Of a stretch of DNA of 7,510 nucleotides, positions 1-6,849 are shown in pieces. The translations under genes and the position numbers were made by a program. Position 1 is the first letter of the stretch, and the number at the start of each line of letters is the position of its first letter. Below the pieces are notes generated by a model. The model searched no databases. It saw only the letters and a list, made by a program, of their open reading frames with translations, and was not told where the DNA came from. Source of the stretch: Acidobacteriota bacterium (lineage in GTDB: Bacteria; Acidobacteriota; Terriglobia; Terriglobales; Acidobacteriaceae); NCBI GenBank assembly GCA_021782675.1, contig JAJXUS010000090.1, positions 1 through 7,510 of the forward strand. Reading direction: 5' to 3'.

Positions 1-1609
1 GCTGCCGACGGCGAAGAAAAAGGTCATCATTCTGGGAGCGGGGCCAAACCGGATCGGCCAGGGCATTGAGTTCGACTACTGCTGCTGTCACGCCGCCTTT
101 GCGTTGAAGGACGATGGCTTTGAAACCATCATGGTCAACTGCAACCCGGAGACGGTCTCAACGGACTATGACACCAGCGACCGGCTGTACTTTGAACCGC
201 TGACGCTGGAAGACGTGCTTGAAGTTTACGAGCACGAGGCGCAGTCCGGCGCGGAGATCGGCATGATTGTGCAGTTCGGCGGGCAGACACCGCTGACGCT
301 GGCGCTGCCGCTGAAAGCGGCGGGAGTGCCGATCATTGGTACTTCTCCGGAGTCGATTGATCTGGCGGAAGACCGCGACCGCTTTGGCAGGCTGCTGGAA
401 AAACTGAAAATCCCGCAGCCGCCGGGCGCGCTGGCTACGAGTGTGGAGGAGGCTGTAGCGGGGGCGCAGCGGGTAGGGTATCCGGTGCTGGTGCGGCCTT
501 CCTATGTGCTGGGCGGCCGGGCCATGGTGATTGCGTACGACGACGATGCCGTCACGCGATACATGCGGGAGGCCGTGGAATATTCGCAGGAGCGGCCCGT
601 CCTGATCGATCACTTTCTGGAAGACGCCATTGAAGTGGACGTGGACGCGCTGTGCGATGGCGAAGATGTCGTGATCGCCGGAATCATGCAGCACATTGAA
701 GAGGCCGGGATCCACTCCGGCGATTCTTCCTGTGTGATGCCAACCGTCGATCTAAGCGAAACGGTGCTCAAGCATATTCGCGAGTCCACCATAAAGCTGG
801 CGCGGGCGCTGCATGTCGTCGGGCTGGTGAACATCCAGTTCGCGGTGCAGCGGGAGAAGGTATTTGTGATTGAGGTGAACCCGCGCGCCTCTCGTACCGT
901 GCCGTATGTTTCCAAGGCCACCGGCGTGCCCCTCGCGAAGATCGCCGCTCGGCTGATGACAGGGCGCAAGCTGCGGGAATTTCTGCCGGAGTACGTTGGC
1001 AGCGGGCGACTGCTGGAGACCGGGCCGAACTACTTCGTCAAGTCGCCGGTATTTGCGTGGAACAAGTTTCCCGGTGTGGACACGGTTCTGGGTCCGGAGA
1101 TGAAATCGACTGGAGAGGTGATGGGCGTCGGCGCATCCTTCGGCGAGGCGTTTGCAAAAGCTCAACTTGCAGCGGGGCAGCGACTGCCGGTGGAGGGGAC
1201 AGTATTTCTGAGCGTCAACGACCACGACAAACCAGCAGCAGTTGCGCTGGCCCGTCAGTTCATTGAGCTGGGGTTCCACCTGGTCGCGACCCACGGAACG
1301 GCGGACGTTCTGGAAAAGGCTGGCTTTGTGGTGGAGCGTGTGTACAAGGTGAAAGAGGGCCGGCCAAATATCGTGGACCTGATCAAGGGCGAGCGGATTC
1401 ACCTGATCATCAACACGCCGCGCGGGCAGGATACATTCTTCGATGAGAAGTCCATCCGGCGCGCTGCGGTCACCCAGCGTATCCCGACGATTACGACGAT
1501 AGCGGCGGCGCGTGCCGCGGTCGAAGGGATCGCTGCCATGCAGCGGCCGCAGATATCCGTCAACGCACTGCAGCATTTGCACGCCACACGGATGACGGCT
1601 GAAGTTTAG
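1..1609 (+). CDS. carB: Carbamoyl-phosphate synthase large subunit, C-terminal half (5' end outside window)
   Basis: CarB works with the glutaminase subunit CarA to make carbamoyl phosphate from bicarbonate, glutamine-derived ammonia and two ATP, feeding arginine and pyrimidine synthesis in the cytoplasm. The open frame is already running at base 2 (base 1 ends a codon), and 535 residues precede the TAG at 1607-1609. This is about half of the usual 1,070-1,080 residues. Visible in order: the start of the second synthetase half ([17 protein letters not shown]), the second ATP-grasp domain that phosphorylates carbamate ([33 protein letters not shown]), a linker ([21 protein letters not shown]), and the C-terminal MGS-like allosteric domain ([21 protein letters not shown]), where nucleotide and ornithine effectors bind in E. 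coli. All motifs are intact and I see no frameshift. The apparent internal TTG at 104 is not the real start, because conserved sequence continues upstream of it. Identity is certain; effector specificity cannot be read from sequence. Confidence 0.98.
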   Translation, partial: LPTAKKKVIILGAGPNRIGQGIEFDYCCCHAAFALKDDGFETIMVNCNPETVSTDYDTSDRLYFEPLTLEDVLEVYEHEAQSGAEIGMIVQFGGQTPLTLALPLKAAGVPIIGTSPESIDLAEDRDRFGRLLEKLKIPQPPGALATSVEEAVAGAQRVGYPVLVRPSYVLGGRAMVIAYDDDAVTRYMREAVEYSQERPVLIDHFLEDAIEVDVDALCDGEDVVIAGIMQHIEEAGIHSGDSSCVMPTVDLSETVLKHIRESTIKLARALHVVGLVNIQFAVQREKVFVIEVNPRASRTVPYVSKATGVPLAKIAARLMTGRKLREFLPEYVGSGRLLETGPNYFVKSPVFAWNKFPGVDTVLGPEMKSTGEVMGVGASFGEAFAKAQLAAGQRLPVEGTVFLSVNDHDKPAAVALARQFIELGFHLVATHGTADVLEKAGFVVERVYKVKEGRPNIVDLIKGERIHLIINTPRGQDTFFDEKSIRRAAVTQRIPTITTIAAARAAVEGIAAMQRPQISVNALQHLHATRMTAEV

Positions 1610-1618
1610 CGGTGGTGG

Positions 1619-1648
1619 AGTCGGGGCGGAGTACAATCCGCTCCGGCT
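1619..1648. terminator. Hairpin between convergent carB and the SRPBCC gene
   Basis: Bases 1619-1630 pair with 1637-1648 without interruption: 12 base pairs, two of them G-T wobbles, around a six-base loop (GTACAA). It starts ten bases after the carB stop and ends four bases before the SRPBCC stop, so it could serve both converging transcripts. No T-run follows on either strand, so it is not a textbook intrinsic terminator. It may end transcription inefficiently, act with Rho, or protect 3' ends. The structure is directly visible; the role is inferred from position. Confidence 0.55.
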
Positions 1649-1651
1649 TGC

Positions 1652-2098
1652 TCAATCGGTCAGCGTTTCAGCAATCTCTTTTATCGCAAGCAGCAGGGAA
1701 TCGTCGCCTGCGTTCACTTCCTGATAGCGCTCGGTGCCTTTTGCGACGGTGTTGAATCCCTCCGCAACCATCTCCAGCCGGCACCCGGTATTTTCCTCCC
1801 GGATGCTAAAGCTCATCGTCAGGTAGTTCTCCGGTAGATCGGGCACTTCGGGATCGTTCGGGTCGATGGTCATGTACCGCAGCAGGCGCGGAGCGTCGAA
1901 GGTGACGATTGCGCCCTTAACGTATAACTTACCGTCGGCCGCTCCTTTCCAGAGCAATGGTGAGCCGGGCTGCCAGTCCGTTTCCGCGATGCAGCCAAAC
2001 ATATACTGCGGGATGAAGGTGTTGTCCGTGAGGACGCGCCAGGTTGTCTTGGCGGGTGCGTGGATGGTGACGGATCGGCGAACAACAAGTTCTGACAT
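1652..2098 (-). CDS. SRPBCC / AHSA1-like domain protein
   Basis: A 148-residue protein with the look of the START/Bet v1-like SRPBCC superfamily, in the branch often labelled activator of Hsp90 ATPase 1-like (AHSA1). These are small cytoplasmic proteins with a deep hydrophobic pocket; most bacterial members have no known substrate. Supporting signs are the opening strand followed by a helix (VVRRSVTIHAPAKTTWRVL), the early tryptophan-rich turn (ETDWQPGSPLLWKG), the mid-protein strand GAIVTFDAPRLLRYM, the strand LTMSFSIREENTGCRLEM, and a long C-terminal helix ending in ETLTD. The start at 2098 is chosen because AAGGAG lies six bases upstream. A longer frame to 2287 is open but would add 63 residues lacking family resemblance and overlapping the divergent regulator gene. 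It lies divergent to an AraC-family gene with 24 bases between start codons, suggesting that the regulator may control it. The specific function is unknown. Confidence 0.85.
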   Translation of the reverse strand: MSELVVRRSVTIHAPAKTTWRVLTDNTFIPQYMFGCIAETDWQPGSPLLWKGAADGKLYVKGAIVTFDAPRLLRYMTIDPNDPEVPDLPENYLTMSFSIREENTGCRLEMVAEGFNTVAKGTERYQEVNAGDDSLLLAIKEIAETLTD

Positions 2099-2104
2099 GG
2101 GAAG

Positions 2105-2110
2105 CTCCTT
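2105..2110 (-). promoter_or_regulatory. Shine-Dalgarno AAGGAG fixing the SRPBCC start
   Basis: Read on the - strand, AAGGAG is separated by six bases from the ATG at 2098-2096. It decides between this start and the much longer open frame that extends to 2287. Confidence 0.8.
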
Positions 2111-2122
2111 GACGCAGAGTGT

Positions 2123-3001
2123 ATGAAAGAGCAGCTCGAAGGAATTGGAAAAACGCGACACGCGGAAGCTTGGGACGGCGCCAAACTGCTTCCGCAGGGA
2201 TTCCAGGCATCGCGCGGCGTTCTGGCTTGTGCAACTGGAGCGGCACCGCCGGACGTCGTGCGCTGGGCACCGCCAGCGAGCCTGCAATTATGCGTGGCCT
2301 ACGCGTGGCGGGTGGCGTGGGACTTGAGCGGCCAGCCCACGCACACACAGGAAACGGCGCCCCATCCCAACGCGTATCTGGTTATGGATGAAGGAAAGCT
2401 GCAGGTCAGCGGCGTTTCGCGGAAGCGCTTTGTCCGGGTGCTGGCCGACGAGGGGTGGGCTTTCGGCGTGAAGTTTCGGCCGGGCGGGATGCGAGCCTTC
2501 GTTCCGCGTGCCATGGCCGAGCTGACCGATAAAGTCTTCTCGGTGGAGGAGATCTTCGGCGTCGATGCCGTGGCGTTTCGCGAAGAGATGCTTCGCACCG
2601 AGGCGCCGGAGACCCTCGCGAACATGGCCTTTTACTTTCTGGAAAGGCGCATGGGGACGTTCGATCCGCGGGTGGAGCAGGCGAATGCGCTGGTTGATTC
2701 GATTCTCGCAACGCCAGCCATTAGAAGCGTGGAAGACCTGGCGCGAACGTCTGGAGAAAGTGTTCGAGCGCTGCAGCGGCTCTTTCGGGAGTTTGTAGGG
2801 GTTTCTCCGAAGTGGGTGATTCGACGGTATCGCCTGCATGAGTTGATCGCCCGTCTGCAAAGCGGGGAGCGACTGCACTGGGCCGCGCTGGCGCAGGAGT
2901 TGGGATATTTTGATCAGGCGCATTTGATCCGTGATTTCAAAATGCTGGTGGGCCGGGCACCGGAAGAATATCGCAGGGCGACCCTATCCCCTAAAATGTA
3001 G
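2123..3001 (+). CDS. AraC-family transcriptional regulator with DUF6597-like N-terminal domain
   Basis: A 292-residue predicted DNA-binding regulator. The C-terminal part, residues about 199-287, is a typical AraC/HTH_18 double helix-turn-helix. The first helix-turn-helix is around LARTSGESVRALQRLF (206-221). The second is around WAALAQELGYFDQAHLIRDF (from 253), followed by the family signature GRAPEEY. Residues about 47-126 resemble the DUF6597 sensor domain that precedes this HTH in many uncharacterised regulators (WRVAWDLSG, QETAPHPNAYLV, FGVKFRPGG). The inducer is unknown. The start is uncertain. ATG 2123 gives the longest frame but has only a weak upstream purine stretch (GCAGAG), whereas GTG 2258 would begin exactly at the DUF6597-like region but also lacks a clear ribosome site. 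I keep 2123 because residues about 22-47 look like the N-terminal lead-in of related proteins. It is divergent from the SRPBCC gene and two bases upstream of the aldolase gene, which it probably shares a transcript with. Confidence 0.85.
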   Translation: MKEQLEGIGKTRHAEAWDGAKLLPQGFQASRGVLACATGAAPPDVVRWAPPASLQLCVAYAWRVAWDLSGQPTHTQETAPHPNAYLVMDEGKLQVSGVSRKRFVRVLADEGWAFGVKFRPGGMRAFVPRAMAELTDKVFSVEEIFGVDAVAFREEMLRTEAPETLANMAFYFLERRMGTFDPRVEQANALVDSILATPAIRSVEDLARTSGESVRALQRLFREFVGVSPKWVIRRYRLHELIARLQSGERLHWAALAQELGYFDQAHLIRDFKMLVGRAPEEYRRATLSPKM

Positions 3002-3003
3002 CT

Positions 3004-4059
3004 ATGCTGCTCGAAGGCATTTTTCCGCCCATCACAACTCCTTTTTACCCCGACGGCTCGCTGTATCTGCGCAAGCTGGAGCACAATGTTGCGCGCTACT
3101 CCCGCACGCAGCTGGCAGGCATGGTGGTGCTGGGATCGACAGGCGAGGCAGTGATGCTGAGCGACGAGGAGCAGCGCGAAGTACTACGGGCTGCGATTGG
3201 CGCGGCGACGCAGGACAAGGTGATGATCGCCGGTGTTGGGCACGAGAGTGTGCGGCAGACGGCAGAACTGGCGGAGTACGCGGCGCGGTTGCACTACGAT
3301 GCCGTTTTGGTACGGACGCCGCATTTTTACCGGGCGCAACTGCATCGCCGGGATCGCGAGCCGCTGGAGATGCTGACGTACTATCGCGCAATCGCCGATC
3401 GCTCCGCGCTGCCGGTGATTCTGTACAGCGTTCCGGCGCTGACGCAGTACGATTTGCCGGTTGAGGTGGTTGCAGAGCTGGCACAGCACCCGAACATCAT
3501 TGGCATAAAGGATTCCAGCGGCGACGCAAAACGCGTAGCCGCGATTGTGCAGGCGACCCAGGCGGTGCGGCGTTCTGTGACTGTGACCACAACATTTGCC
3601 GCGGTGCCGCGCCGCATGCTGCTGGAGCAGGAGGCGCTGGTCGCCGCGAGTGCGCTGGCAAACGGAAGCGCCGCGATTACAGTCGCAGAGCGTATGCCCG
3701 CCAGGACGCGCCAGAAACAAGTTGGATTTGCCGTGCTAAGCGGCGGCGCCAGCACACTGCAGGCGTGTCTCGATGCTGGCGCAGTGGGCGGGATCCTTGC
3801 ATTTGCTACCTGTGCGCCGCAGTGTTGCTATGAAGTCTGGGCGGCGTTCCGGGATGGGGACGCGAAGTTGACGAGCGATAAGCAACAGAAAATTCAAGCG
3901 GCTTCGACCAGTGTTGGATCGCGGATGGGTATTCCGGCGCTGAAGTACGCTTGCGATCTGAATGGATATTACGGGGGCATTCCCCGGCTGCCGCTGCTGC
4001 CGCTAACCGCTGACGAGCAGCAACAGGTGCGGGGTCAGATGGCGGATATTCGGTACTAG
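3004..4059 (+). CDS. Dihydrodipicolinate synthase-superfamily aldolase, 4-hydroxy-2-oxoglutarate aldolase-like
   Basis: A 351-residue class I (Schiff-base) aldolase of the DapA/NanA superfamily. Visible family features: PPITTPF near the N-terminus, GSTGEAV (44-50) at the carboxylate-binding loop, TPHFYR (105-110), the catalytic tyrosine in YSVPALT (Tyr141), and the Schiff-base lysine in IIGIKDSSGD (Lys169). The arginine that binds the second substrate in E. coli DHDPS (Arg138) is Leu146 here, so lysine biosynthesis (DapA) is unlikely. The YSVPA segment, the QHPNIIGIKDS segment and the C-terminal GIPALK and GYYGG stretches match human HOGA1, which cleaves 4-hydroxy-2-oxoglutarate to pyruvate and glyoxylate. 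That is my best guess, but other 2-keto acid substrates are possible. About 47 residues (roughly 192-238) are inserted between the lysine strand and GFAVLSGGA compared with HOGA1. ATG 3004 is the first possible start after an in-frame stop; no Shine-Dalgarno precedes it, so translation is probably coupled to the AraC gene ending at 3001. Confidence 0.88.
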   Translation: MLLEGIFPPITTPFYPDGSLYLRKLEHNVARYSRTQLAGMVVLGSTGEAVMLSDEEQREVLRAAIGAATQDKVMIAGVGHESVRQTAELAEYAARLHYDAVLVRTPHFYRAQLHRRDREPLEMLTYYRAIADRSALPVILYSVPALTQYDLPVEVVAELAQHPNIIGIKDSSGDAKRVAAIVQATQAVRRSVTVTTTFAAVPRRMLLEQEALVAASALANGSAAITVAERMPARTRQKQVGFAVLSGGASTLQACLDAGAVGGILAFATCAPQCCYEVWAAFRDGDAKLTSDKQQKIQAASTSVGSRMGIPALKYACDLNGYYGGIPRLPLLPLTADEQQQVRGQMADIRY

Positions 4060-4104
4060 CTGGACCCAGGCAGCGCTCAGATGCCGTGTAGACTTTTAGG
4101 CAGT

Positions 4105-4181
4105 GGCCCCGTAGCTCAGGTGGATAGAGCAGCAGTTTCCTAAACTGCGTGCCGGAAGTTCGAATCTTCCCGGGGTCACCA
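4105..4181 (+). tRNA. tRNA-Arg (anticodon CCU)
   Basis: A full cloverleaf can be folded by eye. The acceptor stem is 4105-4111 with 4171-4177 (one G-T pair). The D stem is GCTC/GAGC (4114-4117, 4127-4130). The anticodon stem GCAGT/ACTGC encloses loop TTCCTAA, with anticodon CCT at 4139-4141. The variable loop is GTGCC, and the T arm is GGAAG-TTCGAAT-CTTCC. Discriminator A4178 is followed by an encoded CCA (4179-4181). It reads the AGG arginine codon. A possible -10 box, TAGACT at 4089-4094, lies just upstream, but no matching -35 is evident. No copy of the tRNA 3' end occurs elsewhere in the window. Confidence 0.97.
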
Positions 4182-4212
4182 AACCTGTGGTCCAGGCGAT
4201 GTGCGCCGAACG

Positions 4213-5049
4213 CTAGTTCAGTTGCCGAAAATAAAGTCCGCTGAATGCCTTGACGGAATGATCCGGGTAACCGGGAATATAGCAGGCGAAGTCACTGTTT
4301 TCCCAGACATCCACCAGTTCATAGCCCGATCCGATGACGGAATCAATGAACTCCTTGCGATTCTGAATGCGGTATGGCGTAAGAGCCGGCCCCATGTTAT
4401 GCACCGTGTAAAAGGTGGGCAGCTCAGTGAGTGGCAGCTTATTGATCAGGATATGCTTTGGGCGTTGGCGCAGTTGCGCCAAAAAATAGTCAAAGGTGTG
4501 CTTCGGAAACTGGAGGGAACCGAACGCGGTCAGGATGGGGAAATTTTCAGCATCGGTAGAAGAAGTAGTGAATGTCAGCCGGGTCTCGGCTTTTTCTGCG
4601 GCGATGCGTTGTCCGGTCGCGACGACGGAAGGCAGGTCGTATATCTTCCAGTCCAGCCCGGCCGGATAGTGCAGCAGGCGTTCGAAAGAATAGAACGAAA
4701 GGCCCGTATAGCCGCCGAAATCGAAAACCTTGTTGTATTCGCGCAGCAGGCGATCCAGGAAGAAAAGGACGGGGTAGTCACTGGCCCGCACCGATGTTTT
4801 GTGTCCGAGGAATCGGGAAGAGTCCTCATTGTCGTAGCTATTGGGCCGTCCTGTTGGAATTGAAGTCTCCGCGGCATTGAAAGTTGGGTACACGCCGGCG
4901 AACAAGCGCTCCCACTTCGAGATTCGTAAGAAGTGCTGCTCGTATTCGAAGCGATGCCATTTTGCAATCAGCGGCACGGCCGATTCGACGCGATCGACGG
5001 CGCGTTTCATGCGTGCTGAGAGCAGCCACGCCTTCAATTGACGTTTCAC
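4213..5049 (-). CDS. TIGR04325-family SAM-dependent methyltransferase (putative)
   Basis: A 278-residue predicted class I methyltransferase resembling the TIGR04325 (LIC12133) family, which is usually found near surface-polysaccharide genes; the substrate is not known. The SAM-binding motif I is DFGGYTG (about residues 110-116), preceded by NKVF and followed by WKIYDLPSVVATGQ, a typical acidic motif II region. Further family-like segments are FDYFLAQLRQRPKHILIN, NMGPALTPYRIQNRKEF, SGYELVDVW and the C-terminal SGLYFR. An N-terminal segment KWERLFAGVYPTFNAA matches the lead-in typical of the family. The frame is open to TTG 5178, but that codon sits in a terminator-like hairpin loop and precedes the likely promoter. 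I choose GTG 5049, which has AAGAGG four bases upstream; ATG 5010 has no ribosome site. Some stretches are AT-richer than carB (row 4681-4740 has 26 G+C of 60), which might mark transferred DNA. Confidence 0.75.
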   Translation of the reverse strand: MKRQLKAWLLSARMKRAVDRVESAVPLIAKWHRFEYEQHFLRISKWERLFAGVYPTFNAAETSIPTGRPNSYDNEDSSRFLGHKTSVRASDYPVLFFLDRLLREYNKVFDFGGYTGLSFYSFERLLHYPAGLDWKIYDLPSVVATGQRIAAEKAETRLTFTTSSTDAENFPILTAFGSLQFPKHTFDYFLAQLRQRPKHILINKLPLTELPTFYTVHNMGPALTPYRIQNRKEFIDSVIGSGYELVDVWENSDFACYIPGYPDHSVKAFSGLYFRQLN

Positions 5050-5053
5050 GGCA

Positions 5054-5059
5054 CCTCTT
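5054..5059 (-). promoter_or_regulatory. Shine-Dalgarno-like AAGAGG supporting GTG start of the methyltransferase
   Basis: On the - strand AAGAGG is followed by TGCC and then GTG (5049-5047). The four-base spacing is on the short side, but no other in-frame start in this stretch has a comparable site. Confidence 0.5.
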
Positions 5060-5091
5060 TCCGGCAGACCCTGGGCTGGACGCGTGGACAC

Positions 5092-5100
5092 ATTATCCCA
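5092..5100 (-). promoter_or_regulatory. Extended -10 promoter for the methyltransferase gene
   Basis: The - strand reads TGG-GATAAT: a five-of-six match to TATAAT preceded by the TG-N extended -10 motif, which can replace a poor -35. Initiation about seven bases downstream would give a leader of roughly 35 bases carrying the AAGAGG site and the GTG start at 5049. It lies after the - strand terminator, as expected for an independent transcript. Confidence 0.45.
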
Positions 5101-5151
5101 CAATGCTTTCCCGATCAGGGTAGAGGCGCGGGTGGGGTCATCACCAAGTAG

Positions 5152-5191
5152 AAAAGGCAAGTGGCCGCAGTCTAGCAACTGCAGCCACTTG
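5152..5191 (-). terminator. Intrinsic terminator downstream of the beta-helix gene
   Basis: On the - strand, 5191-5179 pairs with 5170-5158: 13 base pairs including one G-T wobble, with an eight-base loop. CC and then TTTT (5155-5152) follow directly. It lies about 40 bases past the beta-helix stop codon and before the methyltransferase promoter, so it should end the beta-helix transcript. The T-run is short, so efficiency is uncertain. On the + strand the stem has one C-A mismatch and no T-run. Confidence 0.7.
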
Positions 5192-5230
5192 TGTTAAGCG
5201 GGCCCATGAAGGCGCGCAGGCTGGTGGTGG

Positions 5231-6694
5231 TTACTTAGGGCATTTGATGGTAGCGCCATCGACGGTTCCCAGGGCCTGCGCCCATTGCGTGCAATAGGTT
5301 TGTGAACTGGGAGCATTGGAGATTTTGAAGGTGGTGTAATAACCCGGGCCACTATTCAGAGCAAGCGCATAAGGCGCCCGGCAGTTTGGAATGGACATCG
5401 TGATGTTCTGGGCGCCATTCCAATCGACGTAAACGCAGGCGGGACCATTGGTTTGCAATGCGTCCGAGGCACCGCCCTGGCCAAACGTCACAGCTGAAAC
5501 GTTGCTGTTATCGAAGGAGTAAAGGAAACCTCCGTATTGATTCGCGCCCGGTGTTTGATTGACAACCCAGTGGTTATTCGCAACCATTGCCGGTTCGCCA
5601 GCTTGCCAACTGGTGATACGGAATGGCGCGCCGCCGCACTGCCCGGTATTAACTGTCGCTGTATTTCCATAGACTTCCACATTGCCGGCGTGCTGGATAT
5701 CGTCTTCGACCTGCACACCGTAAGCGCCTCCGCCCTCGCAGCCGCCGTACTCGCGGTTTACGGGGGCTTCCGTGACGGCAATCAGATTGTTATAAGCGTA
5801 GCTGCCTTCCGAGTCGATGTGGATCCCACGCCCGTTTATCGGGTGACAGTTGTTGCTATACACCCTTTCGTTTGTGCCGGGCACATCGACACAGAAGTCA
5901 TTCGCATAAAGAGCATTCATGCTGATGTCGTTCTGATAAATCTGAGCGCCGGTGGAGGTATCGCGGATTCCGCCCTGCGGAGAACCAACGATCTTGTTGT
6001 ACGCGATCTGATCGGGGGCGACCATCTGCTTTGAATTGTCAACGTGGATGGCCTCTCCCTGGTATTGAGCACGGGCTCCCTGATCGGACTGCCCAGGTCG
6101 GTTGATGGAACGGACGTTGTCGTAGATGGTGTTGTGCTCGATCAGAATCTGGCCACCTTGAAACGTACTGAAGAATCCAGAGGATCCGGTTTGTTGCACG
6201 GTGATCGTCAGATTGTGAATGTTAATGAGCTGGTTGGTGTTCTCGTTTTGCCCGAAGTAGAGAGCATGCGAGAAGGCTGGGGCGTGGGTAGACTGAACGA
6301 TGGATCCGTTATAAATCTCAATTCCAATCCCAGCCCCTGAGTTGTCGCACGGAATTGTGACCGGCTTTTGATCGGTATCCCAGCACGCATCGTTTTCAAT
6401 GCCATAGATCGAGCCCAGCGCGCCTCCAGCAGTCCCGTAGACGATCGTGTGGCCGTTCAGGTTGAGGTGGATTCCAGGGCCCGACACCAGGAGGGCCGTA
6501 CCCGGGCAGGTCAGGTTCGTCGTGAGGTAATAGTTGCCGGGAGAAGTGATCTTGCCGCATGCCGAAATGGCAGTACCGCTCAGATCATTGCTTGTAGTGG
6601 CTGGCGGGGCTCCCGCAGTTGTGGCCGGGACAGGCATTTGGGCGGATGCGACACTGGCGAGTGCGAGCAAGGCCAGGGTAAATATGTGTTTCAC
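5231..6694 (-). CDS. Secreted right-handed parallel beta-helix protein
   Basis: A 487-residue predicted exported protein of the pectin-lyase-like, right-handed beta-helix fold. The start GTG 6694 has AGGAG five bases upstream and gives an immediate signal peptide: Lys2, a hydrophobic core (IFTLALLALASV), and an ASA cleavage site after residue 18, leaving a mature protein beginning QMPVP. The frame is open to 6745, but that extension buries the signal. A NosD/PbH1-style entry strand is visible (ITSPGNYYL, HLNLNGHTI at about 76-84). Short asparagine-rich rungs follow over about residues 150-360 (ILIEHNTIYDN, QIAYNKIVG, QIYQNDISMN, RVYSNNCHP, GIHIDSEGSYAYNN, VEVYGNTATV). Twelve cysteines occur in the mature part, suggesting disulfides outside the cytoplasm. 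The usual roles of this fold are polysaccharide cleavage or binding; no catalytic residues can be assigned, so activity is unknown. A terminator follows at 5152-5191. Confidence 0.88.
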   Translation of the reverse strand: MKHIFTLALLALASVASAQMPVPATTAGAPPATTSNDLSGTAISACGKITSPGNYYLTTNLTCPGTALLVSGPGIHLNLNGHTIVYGTAGGALGSIYGIENDACWDTDQKPVTIPCDNSGAGIGIEIYNGSIVQSTHAPAFSHALYFGQNENTNQLINIHNLTITVQQTGSSGFFSTFQGGQILIEHNTIYDNVRSINRPGQSDQGARAQYQGEAIHVDNSKQMVAPDQIAYNKIVGSPQGGIRDTSTGAQIYQNDISMNALYANDFCVDVPGTNERVYSNNCHPINGRGIHIDSEGSYAYNNLIAVTEAPVNREYGGCEGGGAYGVQVEDDIQHAGNVEVYGNTATVNTGQCGGAPFRITSWQAGEPAMVANNHWVVNQTPGANQYGGFLYSFDNSNVSAVTFGQGGASDALQTNGPACVYVDWNGAQNITMSIPNCRAPYALALNSGPGYYTTFKISNAPSSQTYCTQWAQALGTVDGATIKCPK

Positions 6695-6699
6695 GCGCT

Positions 6700-6704
6700 C
6701 TCCT
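6700..6704 (-). promoter_or_regulatory. Shine-Dalgarno AGGAG fixing the beta-helix gene start
   Basis: The - strand AGGAG is followed by five bases and GTG 6694-6692. It supports the start that places the signal peptide at the very N-terminus rather than the upstream open codon at 6745. Confidence 0.75.
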
Positions 6705-6743
6705 AAAAGGCGGTTAAAAAGGGTTTCGTGGAGGCGGCATTGC

Positions 6744-6758
6744 AATCAGGGACAGCCA
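6744..6758 (-). repeat. Direct repeat copy A upstream of the beta-helix gene
   Basis: AATCAGGGACAGCCA on the + strand. It is the same as copy B at 6850-6863 apart from one extra G. The copies lie in the same orientation about 105 bases apart, in the presumed leader or promoter region of the beta-helix gene. Confidence 0.45.
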
Positions 6759-6832
6759 AACACAACGGCGCGACCGCGCGGCGGCGCGCAAAAAGTCTGA
6801 GACGTAGTGACAACTGTTCGAACGAGCGGGTG

Positions 6833-6838
6833 ATTGTA
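6833..6838 (-). promoter_or_regulatory. Possible -10 box for the beta-helix gene
   Basis: TACAAT on the - strand (five of six to TATAAT). Sixteen bases upstream is CTGTCC, a poor -35 that falls inside repeat copy B. Use of this promoter would give a leader of about 130 bases containing the GC-rich block and repeat copy A. The weak -35 makes this tentative. Confidence 0.3.
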
Positions 6839-6849
6839 GGGCGCGATTA

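Noticed and set aside
752..1636. Long - strand open frame (294 codons) across carB, plus shorter ones such as 158-715
   Set aside because: It lies antisense to carB, whose reading frame has intact family motifs throughout. The translation resembles nothing and is rich in residues expected from reading a GC-rich gene backwards.
2099..2287. N-terminal extension of the SRPBCC gene up to 2287
   Set aside because: The AAGGAG site and the family's normal N-terminus both point to 2098; the extension overlaps the regulator gene.
2288..2923. 211-codon - strand open frame inside the AraC gene
   Set aside because: Shadow of the AraC-family frame, which has a clear double helix-turn-helix. The antisense product has no recognisable features.
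3004..4059. Calling the aldolase DapA (lysine biosynthesis)
   Set aside because: The substrate-binding arginine is replaced by leucine, and the sequence around the active site and C-terminus is closer to 4-hydroxy-2-oxoglutarate aldolase.
5050..5178. Methyltransferase starting at TTG 5178
   Set aside because: The codon sits in the loop of a terminator-like hairpin, and a likely promoter lies downstream of it. GTG 5049 has a ribosome site.
5537..6034. 165-codon + strand open frame inside the beta-helix gene
   Set aside because: Antisense shadow of the secreted beta-helix protein, which has a signal peptide, a ribosome site and regular rungs.
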